A program made the position numbers and the translations under genes. Under the pieces are notes generated by a model, which was not told the DNA's origin, ran no database searches, and worked only from the letters and a program-made list of their open reading frames with translations. A stretch of DNA of 6,619 nucleotides from positions 1 through 6,619 of the forward strand of contig NZ_JAUMUL010000100.1 of NCBI RefSeq assembly GCF_030530635.1. The letters run 5' to 3'. Positions 1-5,903 of this stretch are shown piece after piece. Each line of letters begins with the position of its first letter. The stretch's first letter is position 1. Origin of the DNA: Actinomyces sp. GTDB lineage: Bacteria > Actinomycetota > Actinomycetes > Actinomycetales > Actinomycetaceae.

Positions 1-80
1 CCACCCGCCGCGGGGGGGTTTGCTGTGTGGTGGGGGGGGGGGGCTTACCCCCCCCGGGGGGGGGGACCCCCCCCCCACCC
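1..80. other. low-complexity poly-G/poly-C edge sequence
   Basis: This stretch is made of long runs: twelve G at 32-43, eight C at 48-55, ten G at 56-65, a single A, then ten C at 67-76. The part 56-76 is a perfect palindrome of G and C runs around one A. No credible gene, RNA or regulatory site can be read in it. Runs like these are typical of read or assembly artefacts at a contig end, but a slipped natural tract cannot be excluded. It lies exactly where the start of the following toxin gene should be. Confidence 0.7.
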
Positions 81-91
81 CAAGGTCGTGA

Positions 92-358
92 TTCGACATC
101 AGAACGCTCAAAGCTCTGCGCCGCATCGACAAGCGGGATCAGCGCCGGCTCCAGGGTGCGATCGCTCTGCTTGCCACCAACCCGCGCCCTCCCGGATGCC
201 GCCCTCTCAAAGGCCGCCCCGCCTGGCGGGTACGAGTAGGCGACTTGGGTAAATTCAGCATCATCTACACGATCGACGACGGCCGACTCGTCGTCGTTGT
301 GGTCACGCTCGGACACCGCCGCGACGTTTACCGCCGACCGAGCCGAGGACGCCCGTAG
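92..358 (+). pseudogene. RelE/ParE-type toxin, start missing
   Basis: The frame starting at 92 and ending with TAG at 356-358 reads as a RelE/ParE superfamily protein of about 88 residues. The recognisable pieces in order are LKALRRIDKRDQRRL (helical start), ALLATNPRPPG, RPLKGRPAWRVRVGDL, FSIIYTIDDGRLVVVVV and the C-terminal GHRRDVYRR. Members of this family are usually ribosome-dependent mRNA interferases or gyrase poisons, held in check by an antitoxin encoded next to them. Here an in-frame TGA at 89-91 precedes the homology and no start codon lies at the right place, so the first few residues are lost or shifted into the G/C-run region. The usual GDYRVIYT segment reads GDLGKFSIIYT, which lacks the arginine at that position, so activity is doubtful even if the start were restored. 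No antitoxin is visible on either side. Family assignment is firm; function is not. Confidence 0.7.
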
Positions 359-434
359 GCGTCATGCCGCCGGCACAACCAAATAAGCTCATTGAGGTGA
401 CCGGTGGCCACTACGCGCACGCCGGTTTTGGAAG

Positions 435-440
435 AGAGGA
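435..440 (+). promoter_or_regulatory. ribosome binding site of the ATP-grasp gene
   Basis: AGAGGA lies eight bases before the ATG at 449 and is a good match to the Shine-Dalgarno sequence. It supports this ATG as the start. Confidence 0.65.
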
Positions 441-448
441 TTGGCTGA

Positions 449-1753
449 ATGTCCTTGCCTGACGACACATCCGCCTGGGCGGTGCTTGTCGGCGTCACCA
501 CCTCCGGGTCGCACGCCTCAGCGCACTGGTTTCAAGGTTTTCTGAAGTCCTGCCGGGAGCGGAAGCTGCGCATCTGCGGCGTGGACTTTCATGAGCCCTT
601 ACAGCACCAGACCCCGCCCATACCGGTCGACTGCCTGGTCACGGTTCCCGGCCCTTACACGAGCGGACTCGACGCGGAGCAGATCACTGCGGCGGTGCAG
701 GAGATTCGAGCGCGCTGCCCGGGCGAAGTGGTGCTGTCCACCGCACTCCGAGAGAACTATCAGCTGCAAAACAGCCGGCTTGCCCGCGCGCTGGGGACCA
801 TGGCCAACGACGAGGCCTGCATCAGGCTGATCCAGGACAAACCTGCCTGCCGCGAGGCTCTGCGTCAGGCCGGTCTGCGTCAGCCGCAGTGCCTGCGGAT
901 CATAGGGGCCGCGGCGGACGGAACATCGCTGTTCGGCAATGCGGCCGGAGCGAGAGTGAAGACACCGCCTCCCGCCCCCGGCGGCTGGATCGTCAAGCCG
1001 GCTACCGGGATGGGCAGCGTAGGGGTACACCACATCGCTTCGCTGGACGAATTGCCCGATCTCGGCCCCGATGTCATCGCAGGAGGTTACTGCCTGGAGG
1101 AGTTCGTGACAGGTACGGAGTTCTCTGTCGAGGGTCTCACCGTTGACGGGCAAGTCCGCGTCTACACGACGACCGCCAAGACGACCAACGAGAGCTTCGT
1201 CGAGACTGGCCATCTTCAGCCGGCCGGGCCCGACAGGATCCCGCCGTCATGTCACCTGCGGGAGCAGCTCCAGACGTGCATCGATGCGCTGGGGATTCGG
1301 TGCGGGCACCTGCACGTCGAGTTCTGGGTGACACCTGAGAAAGAAATCGTATGGGGTGAGTTCCACGTCCGGCAGGGTGGAGACTTCATCTCCCCCGACC
1401 TGGTGTCTGCGGTGTGCCCGGGGTTGGACTTTTACGGCGAATTGGTCGACTCCCTGCGCGGAGAGCCGCTGCCGCCGACCCCGGAGATCAGTCGCCACGC
1501 AGGCGTGCGCTTCGTCGAGACCGCCGCCGGAACCGTCGTCGGCATCAGCCTCAGTAGAGAACTCCCGGCCGGGACCGACGTCTTTTGGGAATGCCGCCCT
1601 GGCGAGACGGTCCACGCCGTCAATGGGCTGCGCGCACGCCCGGCCGCGGTCCTGGCGTGCGCCGGTGACGAGCCTGCGGTCGAGGCCATGCTCGCCGGCG
1701 CGATTGACGCCTGCGATGTCCGCGTAGTCTCGTCCGAGCGAGAAGGAAGGTGA
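449..1753 (+). CDS. ATP-grasp carboxylate-amine ligase
   Basis: The 434-residue product is a complete ATP-grasp enzyme. Such enzymes activate a carboxylate as an acyl phosphate with ATP and join it to an amine; members make dipeptides, peptide antibiotics or cofactors in the cytoplasm. Residues 10-100 form the N-terminal pre-ATP-grasp domain. The ATP-binding part shows IVKPATGMGSVGV (181-193, K183 and the glycine-rich loop), CLEEFVTGTEFSVEGL (215-230, with the E217/E218 adenine contact) and the VYTTTAK and FVETGHLQPAG segments (238-244, 250-260) typical of BacD-like ligases. HLHVEF (287-292) and GEFHVRQGGDFI (303-314) form the metal site. Here H306 stands where most relatives have Asn; I recall relatives reading EVHTRPGGD, so this may mark a subfamily. 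A C-terminal domain follows from about 350. The ATG has a good ribosome binding site. The gene stands alone and faces prfB, so the substrate is unknown. Base composition resembles the host. Confidence 0.88.
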   Translation: MSLPDDTSAWAVLVGVTTSGSHASAHWFQGFLKSCRERKLRICGVDFHEPLQHQTPPIPVDCLVTVPGPYTSGLDAEQITAAVQEIRARCPGEVVLSTALRENYQLQNSRLARALGTMANDEACIRLIQDKPACREALRQAGLRQPQCLRIIGAAADGTSLFGNAAGARVKTPPPAPGGWIVKPATGMGSVGVHHIASLDELPDLGPDVIAGGYCLEEFVTGTEFSVEGLTVDGQVRVYTTTAKTTNESFVETGHLQPAGPDRIPPSCHLREQLQTCIDALGIRCGHLHVEFWVTPEKEIVWGEFHVRQGGDFISPDLVSAVCPGLDFYGELVDSLRGEPLPPTPEISRHAGVRFVETAAGTVVGISLSRELPAGTDVFWECRPGETVHAVNGLRARPAAVLACAGDEPAVEAMLAGAIDACDVRVVSSEREGR

Positions 1754-1847
1754 CGCGCCGGGCAACAGCCGCGAGGCCGAACTATCCCGGCACTGAGGAG
1801 TCAGCGAGTCGTGATACCGACCTGCCGGCAGGCCCGTCTAGGTGTAG

Positions 1848-1905
1848 GGCGGCCGACTCACGCAGGCGATTGTGCCGCCAGTCACCAGCGGCTCAGTCGG
1901 CCGCC
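1848..1905. repeat. 11-base inverted repeat at the 3' end of prfB
   Basis: GGCGGCCGACT at 1848-1858 is the exact reverse complement of AGTCGGCCGCC at 1895-1905, with a 36-base loop. The right arm covers the last codons and stop of prfB. The GC-rich stem could stop or protect transcripts between the two convergent genes, but no T-run follows on either strand and the loop is long, so it is not a standard intrinsic terminator. The rest of the 139-base gap (1754-1892) holds only a 12-base palindrome CCTGCCGGCAGG at 1821-1832. Confidence 0.3.
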
Positions 1906-3014
1906 TGCTCCTGCTGCTTGCGCCAGCGGATGCCGGCGTCGATGAAGCCGTCGATGTCACCGTCGAATACGGAGTCGGGGTTGCCGACCTCGTAGCTGGT
2001 GCGCAGGTCCTTGACCATCTGGTAGGGGTTGAGCACGTAGGAGCGCATCTGGTCGCCCCAGGAGGCCTTGACGTCGCCGGCGAGCTCCTTCTTCTTGGCG
2101 TCCTCCTCCTGCTGCTTGAGCAGCAGCAGGCGGGACTGGAGCACGCGCATGGCGGCGGCACGGTTCTGGATCTGGGACTTCTCATCCTGCATGGAGACCA
2201 CCAGCCCGGTGGGCAGGTGGGTGATGCGCACCGCGGAGTCGGTGGTGTTGACGCTCTGGCCGCCGGGGCCGGAGGAGCGGAACACGTCGACGCGGATGTC
2301 GGTCTCGGGGATGTCGATGTGGTCGGTGGACTCGATCAGGGGGATGACCTCGACCGCGGCGAAGGAGGTCTGGCGGCGGCCCTGGTTGTCGAAGGGGCTG
2401 ATGCGCACCAGGCGGTGGGTGCCGCCCTCCACGCTGAGCGTGCCGTAGGCGTAGGGGGCGTGCACCTCGAAGGTGACGGACTTAAGCCCGGCCTCCTCGG
2501 CATAGGAGGTGTTCAGCACCTTGACCGGGTAGTCGTGCCGCTCGGCCCAGCGGGTGTACATGCGCAGCAGCATCTCGGCGAAGTCCGCGGCGTCCACTCC
2601 GCCCGCCCCGGAGCGGATGGTGACCACGGCGTCGCGCTGGTCGTACTCGCCGGACAGCAGGGTGCGGATCTCCAGGTCGGACAGGTCCTTGCGCACACCA
2701 GCCAGGTCGTACTCGGCCTCGGCCAGCAGTTCCTCAGCGTCCGCGCCGGACTCCTCCCCCGCCATCTCCACCATGGTCTCCAAGTCATCGATGCGCCCGC
2801 CCAGTGCCTGAACGCGCTTGAGATCCGCCTGTGCGTGCGAGAGGGCGGAGGTGACGGCCTGCGCGGCATCGGGGTCATCCCACAGGTCGGGGGCGGCGGC
2901 CTGCTCGGACAGTTCGGCGATGCGCCCGCGCAGCGCCTCGGGGTCCGTCACGGCGACGACGGAGGCGTAGGTGTGTCGGAGCTGCTCGATCTCGGCGGGG
3001 AAGTCTGTGGCCAC
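1893..3014 (-). CDS. prfB: peptide chain release factor 2
   Basis: The 373-residue product is release factor 2, which recognises UGA and UAA in the ribosomal A site and triggers hydrolysis of peptidyl-tRNA. The stop-codon recognition tripeptide SPF is at 206-208 (LVRISPFDNQG) and the catalytic GGQ at 251-253 (SSGPGGQSVN), almost the same numbers as in E. coli RF2. Position 247, next to the GGQ loop, is Ser rather than the Thr of E. coli K-12. The N-terminal alpha domain reads straight through the point where many bacteria need a programmed +1 frameshift at an in-frame UGA, so this copy lacks that autoregulation. The start chosen is the GTG at 3014, giving VATDFPAEIEQLRH and the usual family length; the frame stays open to an ATG at 3095 but those 27 extra residues have no RF2 character. 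No ribosome binding site precedes the GTG. In many actinobacteria ftsE-ftsX follows prfB; here an opposing ATP-grasp gene does. Confidence 0.96.
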   Translation of the reverse strand: MATDFPAEIEQLRHTYASVVAVTDPEALRGRIAELSEQAAAPDLWDDPDAAQAVTSALSHAQADLKRVQALGGRIDDLETMVEMAGEESGADAEELLAEAEYDLAGVRKDLSDLEIRTLLSGEYDQRDAVVTIRSGAGGVDAADFAEMLLRMYTRWAERHDYPVKVLNTSYAEEAGLKSVTFEVHAPYAYGTLSVEGGTHRLVRISPFDNQGRRQTSFAAVEVIPLIESTDHIDIPETDIRVDVFRSSGPGGQSVNTTDSAVRITHLPTGLVVSMQDEKSQIQNRAAAMRVLQSRLLLLKQQEEDAKKKELAGDVKASWGDQMRSYVLNPYQMVKDLRTSYEVGNPDSVFDGDIDGFIDAGIRWRKQQEQAAD

Positions 3015-3021
3015 GGGCCCG

Positions 3022-3027
3022 AGTCTA
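3022..3027 (-). promoter_or_regulatory. possible -10 box for leaderless prfB mRNA
   Basis: On the minus strand TAGACT fits the actinobacterial TAnnnT -10 pattern and ends seven bases before the GTG of prfB. Transcription would then start at or next to the start codon, giving a leaderless mRNA. This agrees with the absence of a ribosome binding site. No clear -35 box was seen, so this is an inference. Confidence 0.35.
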
Positions 3028-3079
3028 GAACAGACCCGTGGACCGAGCCGACGGCGGCCACTGGTGTTCGCCGGCCCAG

Positions 3080-3199
3080 TGTCCAGATTCGGCACAAACG
3101 CCGCACCCGTACCCGTCGGTCACCCGTAAAACTGCTTGATTCCAACGATCAGCAAACGTAAGTTGGCTGCTTCGAGCGCGTTTGTGCCGGATTCGGACA
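3080..3199. repeat. 120-base segment with 22-base inverted ends (MITE-like)
   Basis: The left arm 3080-3101 and the right arm 3178-3199 are inverted copies that match at 19 of 22 positions; the inner twelve, CGGCACAAACGC at 3090-3101 and GCGTTTGTGCCG at 3178-3189, match perfectly. The outer ends read TGTCC and GGACA. The 76 bases between the arms hold no convincing gene but contain a smaller CCAAC/GTTGG pair. The segment sits between the tadG-like gene and prfB. Its size and structure resemble a miniature inverted-repeat transposable element. I found no clear target duplication at the borders, and a large transcript hairpin that separates the two genes is an alternative. Confidence 0.5.
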
Positions 3200-3207
3200 G
3201 TTCACCT

Positions 3208-3744
3208 TCACAACCCGGTGGTGGCGCGGGCGGTTCCAGTGGCGGTGATGGTGAACCCGGATGCTGGTATGACTCCCCAGGGCAGGAAGGGCGGCCGCGA
3301 GTGGGCCGACAACGTGACCACGGCAGTAGCGCCATCCGGGCTGGAGGCCTCCAGGATCCGTAGATCCGCCAGGTCAACCGGTTGGTTCGCCAGGTCAGCT
3401 GCCGCCGCAGCCTGCACGCTCGCCGTGGACAGCTCCCCCGGCCCGGCATCCGTAACGGTACCGCCGAAGTAAGAATCCTCATCAACGGCGTCCGCCGCCG
3501 CAACCGCGGCCGAGTCGGCCAGGGACGTCAGCGTTTTCAGATCCAGATAGACGGCGGTGGCCGAGGCCAATGCCAAGATCAGGGCCAGCACGACGGCTAT
3601 CAGCCCGACACCCAGCAGAAGGGTCTGTCCTTCCTCTGCGGCGGCCGCCCGACGTGCGCACACAACGACTCGGCGCAGTCGCCTGGCAGTCTGCCGAGTC
3701 CGCTCGACCACACCGCGCTCGCCGCTCCGCATCCCCAGAATCAT
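3208..3744 (-). CDS. TadG-like pilus assembly protein
   Basis: The 178-residue product resembles the short actinobacterial Tad/Flp pilus proteins with an N-terminal Tad-like segment (Rv3654c type). After a basic, arginine-rich start (1-35) comes AEEGQTLLLGVG (36-47), the usual Glu-Gly entry to the single membrane helix at about 42-66, then SLADSAAVAAADAVD (74-88), which is typical of TadE/TadG proteins. The remainder is predicted to lie outside the membrane and ends with PFLPWGVIPASGFTITATGTARATTGL-like beta structure (152-178). It probably acts as a minor pilin or assembly factor. The ATG at 3744 overlaps the stop of the TadE-like gene as ATGA and has GGGAG about seven bases upstream, so the two are translationally coupled. 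The upstream pilus genes (ATPase, TadB, TadC, Flp) are absent, so function is uncertain. Confidence 0.72.
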   Translation of the reverse strand: MILGMRSGERGVVERTRQTARRLRRVVVCARRAAAAEEGQTLLLGVGLIAVVLALILALASATAVYLDLKTLTSLADSAAVAAADAVDEDSYFGGTVTDAGPGELSTASVQAAAAADLANQPVDLADLRILEASSPDGATAVVTLSAHSRPPFLPWGVIPASGFTITATGTARATTGL

Positions 3745-4073
3745 GGTTCGTCTCCCGTCCCGGCGAGAGTGACGGAGCGCTCGGCGTTTATGACGACCAC
3801 GTCTTGCCCCACGCCGCTCAAGGACAGCAGTGGCAGGTCCACGCCCACCTCAATCCGCACCACCGCGGCGTGGCAGGAACTATTTGCACAGCCCACGGTC
3901 ATCGCCGCGGCGGGGTCGGCGTCGACCCCCTGGTCGGACAGGGCGAGGCCCACGGCGGTGCGGGCATGGGCGACGGCCGTGTCCCCCTCCTCGATCTCCA
4001 GGATGCGACTGGCGGCGTCCGCGGCGGTAAGGGCACGCATGCACACATCTGGCACGGCGTTGGCGCTGGATGC
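3741..4073 (-). pseudogene. TadE-like pilus protein, N-terminus lost
   Basis: The last 110 or so residues of this minus-strand frame look like the C-terminal part of an actinobacterial TadE-like minor pilin (Rv3655c type): ALTAADAASRILEIEEGDT, then HARTAVGLALSDQG, a Cys pair in VGCANSSCHAAVVRIEVGV and the ending DLPLLSLSGVGQDVVVINAE followed by RSVTLAG. The N-terminal signal and membrane helix that TadE proteins need is absent. The frame stays open upstream to an ATG at 4439, but that part is Cys- and Trp-rich, resembles no Tad protein and lies in DNA of another composition. I place the break near 4073; the exact base is not certain. The TGA overlaps the tadG-like start. Without the membrane helix the product cannot work as a pilin, so the downstream gene is probably an orphan. 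Confidence 0.6.
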
Positions 4074-4425
4074 GCCTAGATATCTGTGCACGCTCCAGAC
4101 CACTGAAAACCGCTGATGGTCAGCAAGAGGACAGCAACCCATAACGTCCTCCACACCCGCGCACCGTACGAGCGAACCACATGACCACCGCGCACCTTTG
4201 AGAAACGCCACAGCACGCAACCCACTCGCCGTACGTACCAGACGCGAGGTGCGCTGAGATTGACCGACGCCAACATAGATCCCACGCAACCCCGCTCGTG
4301 AGGGAACTGCTAACAATGTCGTAACCGAGCGCCGCAGTCCACCCACACCCCCAAACCGTCCGCTACCTTTGATTTCAACAAAAGACGCGACCGCATGATC
4401 GCAGGCCCAGATGCAAGGACACGCA
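4074..4425. other. non-coding junction region
   Basis: About 350 bases between the broken tadE-like gene and the membrane-protein gene, roughly 59% GC by hand count, lower than the genes to the left. I see no tRNA, no strong stem-loop and no convincing gene. A palindrome GTACGTAC occurs at 4231-4238. TTGATT near 4369 could be a -35 box for the following gene but no good -10 box follows at the right spacing. The left border marks the breakpoint in tadE. Confidence 0.5.
4415..4419 (+). promoter_or_regulatory. ribosome binding site of the membrane-protein gene
   Basis: AAGGA lies six bases before the ATG at 4426. It decides in favour of this start over the in-frame ATG at 4411, which has only a weak GCAGG before it. 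Confidence 0.6.
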
Positions 4426-5145
4426 ATGAGCGCAACCAAGTTGCCCCACCACCTCCTCGACTCCCTTCCTGAAGAGTCCTCCGCCCGGATCGTACTTCAA
4501 ATGGATAAAACACGCATCGAACAAGAATCCAGGGCGAACACACCTTTCTGGATAGCTCTCACCTCGGGAATCATAGCGACCGCTATCACCTTCACCAACG
4601 GCGATCTGATCTACCTAGCCGGACTCCTCGCTATCACCTGCATCGCGGCGACAGTCGTGTTTAATAAGCACAGTCAAAAAGCTCGCGAAGTGCGCAAGTT
4701 CTATAAGGAAATGTCCACAGCCGTAGAAATTGACAAGGCCGCGGGAGTCACCTTCTCCCCCAGCGAAATCGCAGTCTTCGAAGCAATGTACCACAACCAA
4801 AAGGACGGCGCTATATTCCACGCGCGAAACATGGCCACAGGGCTCCTCATTGCATTGCTCATTGTATTTATACCCATGCGTTGGGGGTACGAATCCGACG
4901 GGTCCGAATCCGGCGCCATCATAGCATGCGAGAATGCGATATCGCAGCAACTCAAGGACCCCCACTCCGCATCCTTCAGCGGCACCACGGCCGCAAAACA
5001 AGGAGAACGCGAATGGCTGATTACCGGAACAGTACGCGGAACAAACTCATTCGGGGCAACCGTCCCGGCATTGTATGTATGCACAGCGAAATGGAACGGC
5101 TCCGATTACACCACTATCGGATCAATACAAAGGCAGTCTTACTAA
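4426..5145 (+). CDS. three-helix membrane protein of unknown function
   Basis: I do not recognise this 239-residue protein as a named family. A charged N-terminal part (1-38) is followed by a pair of helices at about 40-57 (FWIALTSGIIATAITF) and 60-80 (DLIYLAGLLAITCIAATVVF), a basic cytoplasmic-type loop of some 50 residues with KHSQKAREVRKFYKEM, and a third helix at about 135-151 (ATGLLIALLIVFIPM). The C-terminal domain from about 163 contains a Cys in IIACENAISQQLKDPHSASF and a second Cys in ALYVCTAKW, with GTVRGTNSFGATV between. That pattern of Cys, LKDP-x-SA-x-F, NSFGA and Cys recalls a small domain seen at the end of various actinobacterial membrane and lipoproteins; the two Cys may form a disulfide outside the cell. 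GC is about 54% by hand count, well below prfB. The gene is unmatched by its neighbours, and an ISL3 end starts three bases after the stop. Probably acquired cargo. Confidence 0.8.
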   Translation: MSATKLPHHLLDSLPEESSARIVLQMDKTRIEQESRANTPFWIALTSGIIATAITFTNGDLIYLAGLLAITCIAATVVFNKHSQKAREVRKFYKEMSTAVEIDKAAGVTFSPSEIAVFEAMYHNQKDGAIFHARNMATGLLIALLIVFIPMRWGYESDGSESGAIIACENAISQQLKDPHSASFSGTTAAKQGEREWLITGTVRGTNSFGATVPALYVCTAKWNGSDYTTIGSIQRQSY

Positions 5146-5148
5146 TGT

Positions 5149-5166
5149 GGCTCTTCCGGTTTAGGG
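5149..5166. repeat. ISL3-type terminal inverted repeat
   Basis: The sequence GGCTCTTCCGGTTTAGGG starts at 5149. As I recall, ISL3-family ends typically begin GG-x-TCTTC/T. It lies just beyond the transposase stop codon at 5161-5163, as expected for this family. The partner end is not in the window. Confidence 0.65.
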
Positions 5167-5379
5167 GTGTAGTAGCTGTTGTCTGAAGCCGCCGGCGTGG
5201 ATGAGGCTGCGGATGGCGCTTGTTGGTCAGGTTTCTGAATCCGAGGGCGATGCCGCGTAGGTGTTCCAGGCGGCCGTTGACTGCTTCGGTGGGGCCGTTG
5301 GAGGTGCCTGGGTGGCCGGTAGCCGGTCTTGAGGGTCTGCATCACCTTCTCCATTCGGGTCTTGCCCTGGGCGGGTGCC
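5161..5379 (-). pseudogene. ISL3 transposase, C-terminal fragment
   Basis: Three pieces in three different frames line up with the end of an ISL3 transposase, a DDE enzyme. The first (about 5325-5379) reads GKTRMEKVMQTLKTGYR. The second (about 5222-5310) reads HPGTSNGPTEAVNG, RLEHLRGIALGFRNLTN, the hallmark of the family. The third, to the TAA at 5161, reads AIRSLIHAGGFRQQLLHP. Some twenty codons that normally link the first and second pieces (the LAYF region) are missing, and a one-base shift separates the second from the third. The N-terminal two-thirds, including the first catalytic residues, are gone. It cannot make an active transposase. Confidence 0.75.
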
Positions 5380-5392
5380 CCTATGTGGTTTG

Positions 5393-5514
5393 TCAAGCGG
5401 CTGTGGGCAGTTGCTGGGCTGGTTGGGGGTCGTAGAGGGAGCCGTCTCGGACCCGTGGCGTACATGGGGTGAGGATGCGGCGGTGGGCGAGGGCGAGTAC
5501 GGCTTGGCCCAAGG
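5393..5514 (-). pseudogene. C-terminal fragment of an unrecognised protein
   Basis: On the minus strand a frame ending with TGA at 5393-5395 reads LGQAVLALAHRRILTP, CTPRVRDGSLYDPQ and PAQQLPTAA. The conserved look and clean ending suggest the tail of a real gene, possibly another transposase, but I cannot name the family. Its upstream side is cut at 5515 by the left end of the IS3 element, and its downstream side joins the ISL3 remnant within a few bases. About 40 residues survive. Confidence 0.4.
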
Positions 5515-5540
5515 TGAACTGCACCGGGTTTGATGGAGGC
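5515..5540. repeat. IS3 left terminal inverted repeat
   Basis: The end begins TGAACTGCACCGGGTTTGAT and continues GGAGGC. IS3-family ends begin with TG, and actinobacterial members commonly read TGAAC-x-GC-x-CCGG. The position just before the orfA remnant supports it. The right copy lies outside the window. Confidence 0.6.
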
Positions 5541-5570
5541 AGTGAACGCACGGAAGGATCACTGCCGGGA

Positions 5571-5894
5571 GTGCTCAGAGGAAGTACCCCGAAGAGGGTT
5601 GCGGGAGCGGGCTACCAGGATGGCTGTGCAGGGGCCCGTAGGGACCCGGAGAGGTCTAAGGGGGGCGAACCTGGAGGATCGCCGATGAACTGGGTGTCCA
5701 CACCGAGGCGCTGCGTACCTGGGTGAAGAAGGCCGAGATCGACGCAGGCGCCCGCCCGGGAACCACCACATCTGATGCCGAGCGGATCAGGCAGCTGGAG
5801 AAGAAAGTACGCGAGCTGCGCAGGGCTAACGGGGATCCTGCGCAAGACGGTGCGCGCATGTTTGCGCCCCGGGCGGAGTGTGAGGCGCCGCTAG
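5571..5894 (+). pseudogene. IS3 transposase OrfA, frameshifted
   Basis: OrfA is the DNA-binding helix-turn-helix part of the IS3 transposase. Allowing for frameshifts, the sequence reads KYPEE, LRERATRMAV, ARRDPERSKG, RIADELGVHTEALRTWVKKA, EIDAGARPGTTTSDAERIRQ, LEKKVRELRRAN and GILRKT. The last blocks contain the second helix-turn-helix and the leucine-zipper-like dimerisation helix. The frame is broken in the first third by extra bases at G-runs (around 5596, 5631, 5661 and 5670) and again at the GGGG near 5831, where removing one G restores GILRKT and carries the frame to TAG at 5892. The corrected length of about 107 residues fits the family. GTG at 5571 is the likeliest original start. 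Confidence 0.7.
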
Positions 5895-5903
5895 AGGTCA
5901 CCG

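Larger units (their letters stand above)
5149..5392 (-). mobile_element. ISL3-family insertion sequence remnant
   Basis: Only one end of the element remains. The terminal inverted repeat begins at 5149 and the broken 3' part of the transposase follows. The other end is missing; the ISL3 sequence stops at about 5380-5392, where another gene fragment begins. The element lies three bases beyond the stop of the membrane-protein gene. Confidence 0.7.

Noticed and set aside
599..1213. A 204-codon minus-strand frame
   Set aside because: It lies wholly antisense to the ATP-grasp ligase, whose motifs are clear, and shows no recognisable domain.
1872..3161. A long plus-strand open frame of 429 codons
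   Set aside because: It is the mirror of prfB: Gly, Val and Leu repeats caused by GC-rich codons, while the minus strand carries unmistakable SPF and GGQ motifs.
4360..4400. TTGATT and CATGAT as a promoter for the membrane-protein gene
   Set aside because: The spacing is 19 bases and the -10 match is poor, so no promoter is claimed.
3741..4439. A 232-codon minus-strand frame as one complete gene
   Set aside because: Only the last 110 or so codons resemble TadE. The rest is Cys/Trp-rich with no family features and crosses a composition change, so the open frame is taken as chance read-through.
5469..5726. An 85-codon plus-strand frame across the IS3 left end
   Set aside because: It joins antisense of the neighbouring gene fragment, the terminal repeat and a shifted OrfA; no single protein is supported.
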